Virus record (IMG/VR): IMGVR_UViG_3300021963_000165 | Location: 1 to 53,320 of that record | Source: a virus | DNA: 53,320 nucleotides | Direction: 5' to 3' (one strand) | In this document: positions 21,450 to 30,413 of the stretch, piece after piece | How the letters are laid out: each line of letters opens with the position of its first letter | Numbering within the stretch: position 1 is the first letter of the stretch | Made by a program: the position numbers and the translations under genes | The notes under the pieces: generated by a model | What the model was told of the DNA's origin: nothing | What the model saw: only the letters and a program-made list of their open reading frames with translations | Databases searched by the model: none

Positions 21450-22177
21450 GGCGCTAGGCGTGCTCGGTGCAGCCTAGTCCGCTCATACCAGCCTGCGATC
21501 TCGGGCGCCCACACCTGGAACCGCGGCATCATGCCGTCACACAGCGCCTGGATTTCAGGCTGGGCATCGGCCTTGGCCCGCAGGTCAAGGAAGTGCATCA
21601 GCGCCCGCATACTGAACGACACGACGAAGTTCTGCCGGAAGTCGAACGGGATCATGCCGCGGGCATGCTCCTCAGCCCAGCCGGCGTTGATCTTCTCCTG
21701 GTAGCGGCCGGCCGCCATGAAGCACTCCTCAATGTCGCGCTCACGCTGCTCGGCGGTGTAGGTGTAGCGCTTGCCCTGCCGGTCGCGGTAGTTGCCCACC
21801 GGGCGCAGGTAGAACACGTCCTCGATGTTGAGCTCACCCGCCGCGGCCGCAATGATGCGCTTGCCGGTGTAGCGGCCAGACTGCACGTCGAAGCTGATGC
21901 CCACGCGATGCGTGCGTGCCTGCTGCATCACCGAGTGCGGAAAGCCTGCAGTGGCCAGCGTGATGCTCGGGTGCTCTAGCGGACCGTAGTGGCCGCGCTC
22001 ACCAGCTAGTAGGTGTTTGATCACCAGCTCGCCAGCGGTGCGCTCTTCGGGCGCCTCGCAGTCCAGCACCGAGCCCTCGTGGTAGTCGGTGTGCATGGCC
22101 CGCCAGATGGTGGTCTGCGGTTCAAAGGTCCAGCTCAAGATTCCGACGCGGAACCGGTCGTCGATCAGGCTTCCCAT
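21446..22177 (-). CDS. Flavin-dependent thymidylate synthase
   Basis: 243 residues. THRVGISFDVQSGRYTG is the ThyX signature region (THR-x7-S where many enzymes have RHR-x7-S). HYGPLEHPSITLATAGFPHSVMQQ and a late FVVSFSMRALMHFLDLR are the other conserved parts. It makes dTMP from dUMP using FAD and methylenetetrahydrofolate. Cyanobacteria and cyanophages often use ThyX. It lies downstream of dcd, overlapping by 13 bases, so dUMP supply and dTMP synthesis are co-translated. Confidence 0.9.
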   Translation of the reverse strand: MGSLIDDRFRVGILSWTFEPQTTIWRAMHTDYHEGSVLDCEAPEERTAGELVIKHLLAGERGHYGPLEHPSITLATAGFPHSVMQQARTHRVGISFDVQSGRYTGKRIIAAAAGELNIEDVFYLRPVGNYRDRQGKRYTYTAEQRERDIEECFMAAGRYQEKINAGWAEEHARGMIPFDFRQNFVVSFSMRALMHFLDLRAKADAQPEIQALCDGMMPRFQVWAPEIAGWYERTRLHRARLAP

Positions 22178-22683
22178 GACGGCATGACGTGGTTGTGCTT
22201 GTTGTAATGCCCAACGGCGGCATAGGAGATGTCCGGCACCCCAGCCATCAGGTGGAACACCATCTGTCCGACCTTCAGCCCGGGCCAGAGCTTCAGCGGC
22301 CGCAGCTGGCGGGCGTTGGTGAGCTCAAGAGTGAGCTTGGATCCGTTCCATTGTGGATCCGCGAAACCGGCATGGCTGTGCTCGAGGCCTTCGCGGGCGC
22401 GGCTGGACTTCAGGAAGAACAGCCCGGCAATGTCGTCGGGCATGTTGAACGTCTCCCAGGTCTCCGCGAGGATCCACTGGCCGGGCTTCAGCAGGTAGGG
22501 ATTCTCCTTGTTGTGCTCACTGATGTCGACACGCACCAGCTCATCGGTGGTGGCGCTTTCGATCATGATCTCGTTGCCCAGTAGCAGGTCATAGCTGGCC
22601 GGGTTGAGCTGCTCGACATCAAACGGGACGATCATGCGCTCCACTTCGCAGAGGCGCTTGATCTCTCGATCATGCAAAATCAC
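22165..22683 (-). CDS. dCTP deaminase
   Basis: 172 residues from GTG at 22683 (MILHDREIKRLCE, the usual family start); upstream codons to 22713 look non-coding. Motifs: QLNPASYDLLLG, FFLKSSRAREGLEHSHAGFADPQWNGSKLTLELTN containing the catalytic Ser-Ser-Arg and the family core, and a C-terminal HYNKHNHVMPS. It converts dCTP to dUTP (or dUMP in bifunctional types), feeding ThyX. Neighbours and overlap support the pathway. Confidence 0.85.
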   Translation of the reverse strand: MILHDREIKRLCEVERMIVPFDVEQLNPASYDLLLGNEIMIESATTDELVRVDISEHNKENPYLLKPGQWILAETWETFNMPDDIAGLFFLKSSRAREGLEHSHAGFADPQWNGSKLTLELTNARQLRPLKLWPGLKVGQMVFHLMAGVPDISYAAVGHYNKHNHVMPSWEA

Positions 22684-22757
22684 GGTCGCAGCAGGTCGCA
22701 GGGGATGCCCCAAGCTACCGGCAGCTCCAGCGGCGGTCCCGGATCAGTCGCAAAACG

Positions 22758-23933
22758 TCACTGTGAGACCAGCACCGCCCAGCCTGAGCCGGGGCCTTCA
22801 ACCTCCCAGCGCCGAAGCCAGTTCTTGCGGCTGTAGCCGATTGCGGCGCCCTTGCTGTTGACGTAGCCGCCGTTGACCATGTCGCACTCGCCGAACGGGT
22901 CGTTGTGGACGATCTGCAGCGGGTTATGGCCCACCACGACGCTCCAGTGGCCGCCACCGCTCGGTGCCGAGGCTGGACCCTTGTGCAGCCAGCCGACCGC
23001 CACCGGCCGCCCGGCGTTGATCTCGCGCTCGAGTATCGCCACGTTGCAGGACTGAATGAACTGCGCCTTCAGGCCGAGCGATTGCAGGGTCTTCACCTGC
23101 GCCCCGGCTTCGGTGGTGTCGCCGTACTGGGCGCGGATCTTGTTGTATTCGTCGTCGGTCTTCACCTTGCCGTAGAAGGCCGCGATCATGGCGCAGGACG
23201 ACGAGAAACACTCGCGGTAGCCCTCACCGGACTGGTTGTCGCGCTGGCTGAAGTAGGGCACGGTGAGCCGCACGGCATCAGCCGGCATCTCCTCCATGTC
23301 CTCCATCCAGAGCTTGCCTTCAGCGGTGCGCCGGCGCTTCAGGCCGGCCTCCACCGAGCTGCCCGGATTCCGGTACAGCAGCATCGCCGCCGGCACATCC
23401 TTCCACCGGCGCTCGTTCAGCGCAGCGGTGATGGTCATGAACCCGGAAGAGCCGTAGAAGCCCGAGCCGAGGTTGTAGGCGAACGAGATCAGCGCTGACT
23501 TCTGACAGTCGCCCATCTCCTTCCAGTGCGGAATGGTGCTGCCCAGCTTGGTCGCAATCCGATCGACCTCCTGACGCAGGAGCATGTCGGCCTCGATCGC
23601 GTTGATCTTGTCGCCCTTCTGCACCTTGCGGCCGTCGTTGTAGCGGGTGGTGCCGTAGCCGATCGTGGCCACGTCCCACCCGTGCAACGGATCGGGGTAA
23701 GCCTCGAGATGGCAACCCTCGAACTCCTTGATCAGCTTCAGCGCCGGCGCCAGGTCAGCCTGCTTGCCGTCTTGGCTCCAGGTGCTGAACCACGGCCGAT
23801 CGCGACGCATCGCAGCGGCGTAGCCGTTTTCGCGCAGATCGTTCTGCAACTCGACGATGGCCGCGGCCTGGTGGGGCAGGGCCTTGTAGTAGCGGAACAG
23901 CTGCTCGAGGCTAATCGGGGAGGCGTTGCTCAC
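22758..23933 (-). CDS. Lysin: GH24 lysozyme fused to a C39-like peptidase domain
   Basis: 391 residues from a GTG. Residues about 60-215 match T4-type lysozyme (IKEFEGCHLEAYPDPLHGWDVATIGYGTT, with catalytic Glu followed by Asp/Thr; then KMNA-like and QKSALISFAYNLGSG). Residues about 220-391 (VPYFSQRDNQSGEGYRECFSSSCAMIAAFYG, GGGHWSVVVGH, VHNDPFGE) have Cys, His and Asp in the order of C39-like peptidases. The first domain cuts glycan, and the second may cut peptide cross-links. No signal peptide, so it needs the holin-like gene upstream. The fusion is known from cyanobacterial phages and hosts. Confidence 0.9.
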   Translation of the reverse strand: MSNASPISLEQLFRYYKALPHQAAAIVELQNDLRENGYAAAMRRDRPWFSTWSQDGKQADLAPALKLIKEFEGCHLEAYPDPLHGWDVATIGYGTTRYNDGRKVQKGDKINAIEADMLLRQEVDRIATKLGSTIPHWKEMGDCQKSALISFAYNLGSGFYGSSGFMTITAALNERRWKDVPAAMLLYRNPGSSVEAGLKRRRTAEGKLWMEDMEEMPADAVRLTVPYFSQRDNQSGEGYRECFSSSCAMIAAFYGKVKTDDEYNKIRAQYGDTTEAGAQVKTLQSLGLKAQFIQSCNVAILEREINAGRPVAVGWLHKGPASAPSGGGHWSVVVGHNPLQIVHNDPFGECDMVNGGYVNSKGAAIGYSRKNWLRRWEVEGPGSGWAVLVSQ

Positions 23934-24103
23934 TCGCGACTCCAGGGCGACTTGATTTCCATGGCACCACCAAGCAGCCGGCTGTCACCGGTCTGCAGCT
24001 CTTCGTCGATCGGGTGATGCTCGATCACTGGGGCTGGCACGCTTTGTGGCTGTGTGGCGTGCCAGTCCTCGATAGCGCGATCAAGCCGCGGCCCGATCGT
24101 CAG
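23930..24103 (-). CDS. Small protein with uncertain start before the lysin
   Basis: About 57 residues ending GGAMEIKSPWSRE, with a stop that overlaps the lysin GTG. No ATG, GTG or TTG lies near the expected start; the most upstream plausible codon is a CTG overlapping the previous gene's TGA (product LTIGPRLDRAIEDWHATQPQ). It may be a rare CTG start coupled to the previous stop. A shorter product from an internal GTG is possible. Confidence 0.4.
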   Translation of the reverse strand: MTIGPRLDRAIEDWHATQPQSVPAPVIEHHPIDEELQTGDSRLLGGAMEIKSPWSRE

Positions 24104-24249
24104 CGTTTTGGGAAGGCAAGCCGCAGGAACTGCAGGATCAGCTGGATGATGCTGTTGGCACGCAGCGGGCTGAGCGCAATGGCCTCAGATGCAGCTGCGA
24201 CGATGATCGCGATAATGGCGGCGGTGGTGGGGTCCATGCCGAGGATCAC
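24100..24249 (-). CDS. 49-residue membrane protein, lysis module
   Basis: GTG start with GGAG seven bases upstream (MILGMDPTTAAIIAIIVAAA). A hydrophobic N-terminal helix is followed by SPLRANSIIQLILQFLRLAF, an amphipathic helix ending in basic residues. The length and place suggest a holin/antiholin or a lysis accessory. No confident family. Confidence 0.6.
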   Translation of the reverse strand: MILGMDPTTAAIIAIIVAAASEAIALSPLRANSIIQLILQFLRLAFPKR

Positions 24250-24276
24250 TAGGGGACTCCTTAAAGGCTAGCCCGA

Positions 24277-24537
24277 TCAGCGCGGCTGGGCATTGACCGG
24301 CTGCAGGTCAAGACGAAGGTGCCCCGTAATGAATGACGCAAACGGCGGCAGGATCAGGCTGGCGAGCACTGCGGCCAACACCACCTGCGCCATGCGTGTT
24401 TCCAGCTTTCCGATGCGCTGGAAGATGTCTTTCTTCTCGTCGTCATCTCGCGTCTGGCTCAGCAGGATGGCGTCCATCTTGCCTTGGAGCACGCCGAGCT
24501 CCCTATAGATTTCGGCGTGAGACACCTCGCGCTCCAT
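24277..24537 (-). CDS. Holin-like protein
   Basis: 86 residues. An N-terminal coiled coil (SHAEIYRELGVLQGKMDAILL, and KKDIFQRIGKLETRM) is followed by one transmembrane helix (VVLAAVLASLILPPFASFI) and a short tail. This coil-plus-one-TM layout is that of XhlA/class III-type phage holins. It sits two genes upstream of the lysin. It could alternatively be a spanin-like anchor. Confidence 0.65.
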   Translation of the reverse strand: MEREVSHAEIYRELGVLQGKMDAILLSQTRDDDEKKDIFQRIGKLETRMAQVVLAAVLASLILPPFASFITGHLRLDLQPVNAQPR

Positions 24538-24561
24538 AGGTCTCCTCTCGACTGGGTAATC

Positions 24562-24714
24562 CTAGTCAGTGGGGATGGACGGACCATCACCGAGAGGATC
24601 AGGCCGGCCGGCGAGGATCGCAACAGCCCGCTTGTAGTACCAGTTGTCGGTTTTGCCCGCTGCCTCGAGAGCGTCCCTGACTTTTCGCCAGTTTTCGCGC
24701 TCGTAGGCGTCCAT
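24562..24714 (-). CDS. 50-residue hypothetical protein
   Basis: MDAYERENWRKVRDALEAAG, then DNWYYKRAVAILAGRPDPLGDGPSIPTD. Helical with a proline-rich tail. The start overlaps the upstream stop (TTA/ATG overlap), so it is coupled to the basic protein before it. Function unknown. Confidence 0.6.
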   Translation of the reverse strand: MDAYERENWRKVRDALEAAGKTDNWYYKRAVAILAGRPDPLGDGPSIPTD

Positions 24715-24851
24715 TACCGGCCTTGCCCTCTGAGGGGCTTCTTGCCGCGCCGCCGAGGGCGGGACTGCTGCCCGAAACCCTGGCGGGTTGTCTTTGGCGG
24801 GCCAGCCTGGTGCTCGATGCGAGCGGTGCCGGTCTTGGACTTAACGGCCAT
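24714..24851 (-). CDS. 45-residue basic protein of a cyanophage type
   Basis: MAVKSKTGTARIEHQAGPPK, ending RGKKPLRGQGR. I recall short proteins with the same KSKTGTxRIEHxxGPPKxTRQG pattern from marine cyanophage genomes, where they are unannotated. ATGA-coupled to the tail-chaperone-like gene. The basic charge suggests RNA or DNA contact. It is one of the better host hints in the window. Confidence 0.65.
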   Translation of the reverse strand: MAVKSKTGTARIEHQAGPPKTTRQGFGQQSRPRRRGKKPLRGQGR

Positions 24852-25369
24852 CAGGCTGCCTCGCCATCGACAACAGGCTGAACCCCATCAGCAGGAGCAG
24901 GCTCAGCAGGAGCATAGGGATCACGAGGCCAAACCGGATAGTCGGCGCCTGTAATGTATCCGGCCAGTTCAGCTGTGTCAGTGGTTTGTGCGATTGCGCT
25001 GATCTTGGTGCCGGTGGCTAGGCGGATGTCTTCGCGCCAGGTCTTGATGGCGGGATCCGCGGGTTTGCCGTTATCAGCCTCGCGGATGATAGTCCAGTCA
25101 GTTGGGGTGAGCAGACTGTTGGCGGTGGCGCGTGTCTGCTGGGTCCACTGCTCGACCAGTTGTGCGTGATCTTTCCAGATTGGGTTGCCGCCTTCGGTCC
25201 AGCCCCACTGAAAACGCTGATCGTATGGCTGAGGGTCCGGCACTTCGGTGATGCCGATGGCGGTGCGCTCCTCAGGGGTTGCAAGCCGGAGCCAGTTGGC
25301 GGGGTATTGCACGCCATTGTGGGTGAACGCCACGTCTGGGCTCAGTGGCTTGCCGTCGAGGAGAAACAT
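24851..25369 (-). CDS. Tail-fibre assembly / chaperone-like protein
   Basis: 172 residues. LLTPTDWTIIREADNGKPADPAIKTWREDIR (about 85-116) is the L-x-x-(T/S)-D-W ... R signature of phage tail assembly chaperone/DUF4376-type proteins. The N-terminus (MFLLDGKPLSPDVAFTHNGVQYPANWLRLATPEER) is typical of proteins encoded next to tail fibres. The Pro/Ala-rich tail is disordered. It likely helps fold the adjacent fibre proteins. Confidence 0.65.
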   Translation of the reverse strand: MFLLDGKPLSPDVAFTHNGVQYPANWLRLATPEERTAIGITEVPDPQPYDQRFQWGWTEGGNPIWKDHAQLVEQWTQQTRATANSLLTPTDWTIIREADNGKPADPAIKTWREDIRLATGTKISAIAQTTDTAELAGYITGADYPVWPRDPYAPAEPAPADGVQPVVDGEAA

Positions 25370-25418
25370 GGCTAGGCGGGCTCTTGTTTGAGGTTAGCGG
25401 GACTGGTAGTCGTGTTCA

Positions 25419-25625
25419 CTAAGAGGGCAGCTCAGGATAATTAAAGAGCTTTTCGATTCGACTCACTTCTTGCTCGTAGAACTGGATCGCGTCGAACGGG
25501 TCAAGATCCTCGCCAGTGCGTAGCTTCACGGAGTCGGAAAGCGTATCCAGCCGATAGCGAACATCCTCGTTGCCCAGAAGTTCGACGATAAAGGCCCGAA
25601 TGAATTGTTTGTGGCTGGTTTTCAT
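25419..25625 (-). CDS. Small hypothetical protein near the fibres
   Basis: 68 residues (MKTSHKQFIRAFIVELLGNED, then DPFDAIQFYEQEVSRIEKLFNYPELPS). Helical and acidic. Placed between the fibre gene and the chaperone-like gene. No family recognised. Confidence 0.6.
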   Translation of the reverse strand: MKTSHKQFIRAFIVELLGNEDVRYRLDTLSDSVKLRTGEDLDPFDAIQFYEQEVSRIEKLFNYPELPS

Positions 25626-25683
25626 GAGTTGCCTAGCGGGTAGAACAGGTCAATGCAGTAAAAGCGGAACATCGGATGCAGGT

Positions 25684-28074
25684 TTAGCGTGCGCGGGCGT
25701 ATTGGAAGGGATTTTCGGCTACGGCGTAGTAGATGTAAGTGGCGCTGCTGATATTTTTGCCGCTGCCAGCTCCTCGAATTTTGAAGCCGTTTGAAAGAAT
25801 ATCAACACCCTGGCCAGTTCCAAGATTGTACGAACCTTCAGCATCACTGAGATCAGCAGCAAGGGTGTTGTCCCTAGCAGTATCAATTATTTCCCAGAAT
25901 GTGTAACCGTTATTAGTGCTGGAACACTTAAACATAATCCACCTCGGCCTAAACCCGGTATAAACAAACGGCCCATCTGCGCTGCCATTGCCGGTGTAGC
26001 TGCCGAAAGAAGAGTACCCGGCTACTGGGGCGAAGCAGTAGGCAACGTAAGTGCCGCCGCTTGCATTAACCGTCGCGTCAGTGCCAACGCTGAACACGGT
26101 CGAAGATGGCGCCGTGCTGTTCCAAACTGTTGTTGCAGATGCAGCGGCGTTTGTCAGGTTCAGTTGGATGCTGTTGGCTGCTGCGATGGAGGTGTGACGC
26201 ACCTGCCAGTTGCCGGTGGAGTTGCGGTGTTTGACGATGACCATGCCTGGCGCGACACCAAGGCCGTGGCCCACGGTGGCATTGGCGCCTGTTCCTGTGT
26301 AGGTGACGACGCTAAACCCCGCACTCGCATTAGCCCTCACCTGACTAGAGATGGAGCCTTGTGTGTTGGTAACTGTTGATGATCCGGCGTCCCAGGTCCA
26401 GGCGACGTAGGAATTGCTAGACGCATTTACACCAGGACTATTGCCAACCGTAAATCCGTCAGACGTAAATGCAGTCAACTTATCGACATCAGTAGATTCT
26501 GCATCGGTAAGATTACTATTAAGCTGTTTAGTGGCACCTCGAATTGTGTCAAACAGGCTGTGACTATTAGCCCCTGATCTGTTTTTATTCCACACCAAAT
26601 CCGGGCTAAACCCCAACCCGCTGATCGTCTGCGTGCTGCCATTACCGGTGTAGAGCTTCACGTCAAACGCCGTCGAAGGCTTGGCGACTACTGGGGCGGG
26701 GAGGTTGGTATCGCACAGTGCCTTGAAGCCACTTACGGGATAGGCGAAGGGGCGTTGGCCGAAGTTGGTGGCAAAAGAATCACCGGCAGCACCCGATCCA
26801 TCAGTCAGGGACGGGAAAAGTTCGGAGACAGTTCCAGAGATTGCGCCTTGTGATGCACCGTTTTTGTAAAAAGTAATCGTCCCTGCATCGACATCTACTG
26901 CAATACCGATTACATCGTTGGTTGTGTAAGAGGCTCCGTAGGTTGTTCCGGTTCCAGAAATGAACTTGCGCCCGTCCGTGTAGTAGAAAATTGCGCCAGT
27001 AACAGTCTGATTATTTGCTGTTGGGCTATAAGGAGATATGCCAATCATCGCGGTATTACCCGAGATGTATAAAACCTCCCAGTACCATTTGCCTGACGAT
27101 GGAAGCGCAAAAGTACCAAAAACATTTCCACCACCCGATGACGGCGTAGTAATGTCTAAATTGCCATTGGTGAATGTTGAAGCGGTAGAACTTTTGGCAA
27201 CAGGATTCCAAGTGCAATAGTTTCCCCTCACCTCCCCACCAGCGCCTGTATCGGTGCCGTAGCTCGTGGGCGTGTCCGTTAGGGAATCGTTGCCTGCACC
27301 AGCGGTGACGCTGAGGTTATTCGGCGTCCAGTTGTTGGAATTCCCGCTGTAATCCTTGCCAAGGGTGGTAGCAGTGGCGGCTGAGTTATCGGAGAATTTC
27401 AGCCAGAAACCATTTGTACCGAAACTTCCCGAATAAGCTTTAGGAACGAGTTGCCCAGTAGTGGCACTGACTTCTGTGAAGCTGGATGGTGTTAGGGCTT
27501 GGCCGTCGATGAAGTGGATGTCGGCGAGGTAGGCGTCTAAGAGTCGAGAAGAAAATTGCGATTCGCCTCCAATCCGGTGCTCAACATTATTATTGCAATA
27601 CGAGTCGGCATTGCTGGATGGATATACTACTGAGTAAGTGCCGCTGGCAAATTGAGTAATCCTCGACCCGTTTACATATAATCGAATTCTTTCTGTGCTG
27701 GTAGCGTTGGTTGAATCATACGCAAATACTACGTGCATCCAAGCCGAGTAGTCCCTGTAAACTGCCGCCGTCTGCAGGGTGGAGTTAAATGAAGATCCGT
27801 TGTAGTCGTAGTAAGTTAGCGCATCATTCTCAAATCTAAAAATAAAATTATTGCTAGTAGTAGTGAACAGCGATTGGTAAGTCTGTTGCGCCGCACTCCG
27901 CTTCACCCACCCCGCCCAAGTCCACGTCTTGCGGTTGCCGGCTGATGCGGGGGTGCGGGACAAGTAGGCACTGTCACTACTGTTGAATCGCAGGCTGCGT
28001 TCAATTTGATAGGCAGCAGCGGCTCCCCCCTGGCCAGAGGAGCCGATCAGCATGTTCTCGTGGAAGACTGACAT
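25684..28074 (-). CDS. Tail-fibre receptor-binding protein (LamG and SPRY-like domains)
   Basis: 796 residues. Residues about 30-190 form a concanavalin-type LamG fold (KTWTWAGWVKRSAAQQTYQS, HVVFAYDSTNATSTERIRLYVNGSRI). About 325-440 is SPRY-like (GKWYWEVLYISG, GIAVDVDAGTITFYKNGASQG). The C-terminus repeats a module (Y-x-G-N-G-S, GLGFSPDLVWNKNRSG / GLGVAPGMVIVKHRNSTG) twice or more. Such proteins bind host surface sugars. The base composition is visibly more AT-rich than the neighbours, consistent with exchange. Confidence 0.8.
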   Translation of the reverse strand: MSVFHENMLIGSSGQGGAAAAYQIERSLRFNSSDSAYLSRTPASAGNRKTWTWAGWVKRSAAQQTYQSLFTTTSNNFIFRFENDALTYYDYNGSSFNSTLQTAAVYRDYSAWMHVVFAYDSTNATSTERIRLYVNGSRITQFASGTYSVVYPSSNADSYCNNNVEHRIGGESQFSSRLLDAYLADIHFIDGQALTPSSFTEVSATTGQLVPKAYSGSFGTNGFWLKFSDNSAATATTLGKDYSGNSNNWTPNNLSVTAGAGNDSLTDTPTSYGTDTGAGGEVRGNYCTWNPVAKSSTASTFTNGNLDITTPSSGGGNVFGTFALPSSGKWYWEVLYISGNTAMIGISPYSPTANNQTVTGAIFYYTDGRKFISGTGTTYGASYTTNDVIGIAVDVDAGTITFYKNGASQGAISGTVSELFPSLTDGSGAAGDSFATNFGQRPFAYPVSGFKALCDTNLPAPVVAKPSTAFDVKLYTGNGSTQTISGLGFSPDLVWNKNRSGANSHSLFDTIRGATKQLNSNLTDAESTDVDKLTAFTSDGFTVGNSPGVNASSNSYVAWTWDAGSSTVTNTQGSISSQVRANASAGFSVVTYTGTGANATVGHGLGVAPGMVIVKHRNSTGNWQVRHTSIAAANSIQLNLTNAAASATTVWNSTAPSSTVFSVGTDATVNASGGTYVAYCFAPVAGYSSFGSYTGNGSADGPFVYTGFRPRWIMFKCSSTNNGYTFWEIIDTARDNTLAADLSDAEGSYNLGTGQGVDILSNGFKIRGAGSGKNISSATYIYYAVAENPFQYARAR

Positions 28075-30398
28075 CAGGCGAAGGCTTTGGTGAGGACTGC
28101 GTGGATGCTGCCGCTTGCGCGGACGATGTAATCAATACGATCCACGGCACTGGCTGCCGTGCTTAGCGTAGGTGCCGTTCCCCCCGCAAACTCCCAATCC
28201 GACGAATACGCAAGTGTTCGTGATCCAGTGCCGTCTTGCGTCACAAAAATGGACCCGGACTGCCCAGCTACCTGATTGGTGGGGTTGCCCAGTGTGCGGT
28301 TGCCGCCGAGCGTGACGCTGAAGTTGTTGCTATCGGCAAAGTCCACAGCAATCGTCGCCGCATCGGTCAACGCCGTCACCTCAGCACGCTGGCCCTTTGT
28401 CCAGGTCTGCGCGGTGTCGATTGCGCCGTAACCGGAAATCGTCTGGCCAGCAGCGAAGGTAATCGTGCCGGTCATCGTGCCACCGGCTTTCGGCAGCGCA
28501 GCATTAGCTAGGTCATAGGCCGACTTCACCGCGTTGGGTGTTGCCGCTGTTGTTGTGCTGGTGCTGCTGGTGGAGTCGGTGAGCTGCACCACGCCCACCA
28601 CGCTGGTGGTGCCAGCAACGATCTTGCTGCCGCTGATCGCCGCGCTGGCATTGATGTCAGCATCAACGATCGTGCCATCAGCGATCATCGTGCTGGTGAC
28701 TGTGCCGCTGTCACCGGTGGTGATTACAGTGCCGCTGACATTGGGCAGCAGGATCGACCGGTCACCAGTCGGATCCACCACATTCAGGGTGGTCTCAAAG
28801 GCGTTGTCATTTGTGCCTTCAAATGCCAGTGAACCAGTGGTGCCGATCAGCAACTCACCAGTGACGGTGCCGCCAGCTTTGGGCAGTTTTTCAGTATCTA
28901 CCTCTTCGATTGCAGCCTGAACATTTGTGGCGCTAACTCCACCGGCGGGAGTAAACGACACGTTCGCAGCCACCTGCGAGGTGATCGTCTGCGAAACGTC
29001 GATTTCGGTCCAGGCAGCGCCGTTCGACAGAATGATGTCCGGCGGGCTGAGTGCAACGGTGGGAGCAGGTGCAACACCAGTGCCAGCCTCAGCAACCACC
29101 AAGTAATAACGATTGTTGGCAGCAGCGGCAGCAGGCAGTGCCTGGCCAACCACCAAACCAACAGCGGTGCCATCACTGGTAACGGACGCCACGAGGTTGG
29201 TGCTGGCGTCATAGGTGCCGGCGAAGACGATTTCACCCACCGAGATGCCGATGGGCTGCCAGACGTTGCCGTCCCAGATGTAGATGTCGCGGGACAGCGA
29301 GTTGAAGTACAGCTGCCCGGTGTATTCCGCGGTCGGTTGGCTTGCACCAAACTGCGCGGTCGAGCTGTTGGCCAGCTTCACACCGGTAATCGTGTTGCTG
29401 GCGATCCGAGCGATGTCGAGCGTGCCAGAAGTCAGCTTGGCAGCGCTGTGGTTGGGTACGTCGGTATCGGCCAACGTGTCGCCAGTGGTAACGTGCCCCT
29501 GAGCATCAACCGTCACCTTCGTGTAGGTGCCAGGTGTGGCTGAGCTGCTGTGATTCAGGTTGCCTGAGCCATCGACGGCAAGGCCGCTGCCGGGGATGAC
29601 TGCGCCCAGCACCGAGCTCGTAGCAGGCGGCAGATCAGCGCCGGTGATTGCCCGGCCAGCGGTGACCAGACCCTTGGCGTTGTAAGTGACGACGTGGTGC
29701 GTAGCGCTGAGCGTTACGTCGTTGTCCACCTCGAGGGTGTCGCCGTCTAGGCGTAGACCCTCGCCGTTGACGATCACGCCACCTTTTGCACTGGTGGTTG
29801 CGGTCGGCAGGTCGGCGCCGGTGATGGTCCGATAGGCCACAGCGCCAGCGTTGGCAGCTGGGCCAGCCAAGAACTGTGCTGCGGCCGCAGTGTTATCCAG
29901 CGATGTGGTGATCGTGACCTGATCGCCGCTGGTGGTGATCGTCAGGTTGACGATGCCGGCGGTGTCGCCCACCACTGTGTTGACCGAGCCAGCAGCCTTG
30001 ATGGACTGCCACGCAGAGCCATCCCAGCAGTAGATCTTCAGGTCGTCGGTATCGAGCGCCAGCTGGCCTATGTAGGCGCCAGAGCCGGGCAGGTTGGTGA
30101 CCAGGTCAACAGTGGATTGATCTGCCAGCTTGTCGGCGGTCACGCCGTCATTCGCCAGCTGTGTCGTGCCGATGCCGCCAGTGGCGATCGAGCTGCCGAC
30201 AATCTGGCCAGCGCTGAACAGAATCTTGGCGCCAGGGATGGTCGCGTCAGCGATCAGTGTGGTGGCATTGCCCACCAGATCGGTGACGGTGATCTTCTTG
30301 GTCTCGCTCGCAGAGACATCAACAACGGGCAGAAGGTCGCCCGCTGCTAGGTTGGCGCCGGCTAGTGCGGCTAGTTCACTGATCTTCAGGTCCGCCAT
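28074..30398 (-). CDS. Long repeat-containing tail fibre
   Basis: 774 residues. The N-terminal segment (ISELAALAGANLAAGDLLPVVDVSASETKKIT) is the usual attachment module of siphovirus fibres. The middle is built of beta-repeats with paired turns (ITGADLPTATTSAKGGVIV, GADLPPATSSVLGAVIPGSG; DGTIVDADINASAAISGSKI). There are many Ala/Thr/Ser and no catalytic motif. It ends four bases into the next fibre gene, so the two are co-translated. It likely links the tail tip to the receptor-binding protein. Confidence 0.8.
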   Translation of the reverse strand: MADLKISELAALAGANLAAGDLLPVVDVSASETKKITVTDLVGNATTLIADATIPGAKILFSAGQIVGSSIATGGIGTTQLANDGVTADKLADQSTVDLVTNLPGSGAYIGQLALDTDDLKIYCWDGSAWQSIKAAGSVNTVVGDTAGIVNLTITTSGDQVTITTSLDNTAAAAQFLAGPAANAGAVAYRTITGADLPTATTSAKGGVIVNGEGLRLDGDTLEVDNDVTLSATHHVVTYNAKGLVTAGRAITGADLPPATSSVLGAVIPGSGLAVDGSGNLNHSSSATPGTYTKVTVDAQGHVTTGDTLADTDVPNHSAAKLTSGTLDIARIASNTITGVKLANSSTAQFGASQPTAEYTGQLYFNSLSRDIYIWDGNVWQPIGISVGEIVFAGTYDASTNLVASVTSDGTAVGLVVGQALPAAAAANNRYYLVVAEAGTGVAPAPTVALSPPDIILSNGAAWTEIDVSQTITSQVAANVSFTPAGGVSATNVQAAIEEVDTEKLPKAGGTVTGELLIGTTGSLAFEGTNDNAFETTLNVVDPTGDRSILLPNVSGTVITTGDSGTVTSTMIADGTIVDADINASAAISGSKIVAGTTSVVGVVQLTDSTSSTSTTTAATPNAVKSAYDLANAALPKAGGTMTGTITFAAGQTISGYGAIDTAQTWTKGQRAEVTALTDAATIAVDFADSNNFSVTLGGNRTLGNPTNQVAGQSGSIFVTQDGTGSRTLAYSSDWEFAGGTAPTLSTAASAVDRIDYIVRASGSIHAVLTKAFA

Positions 30399-30413
30399 GC
30401 CAGCAACAGCGAG

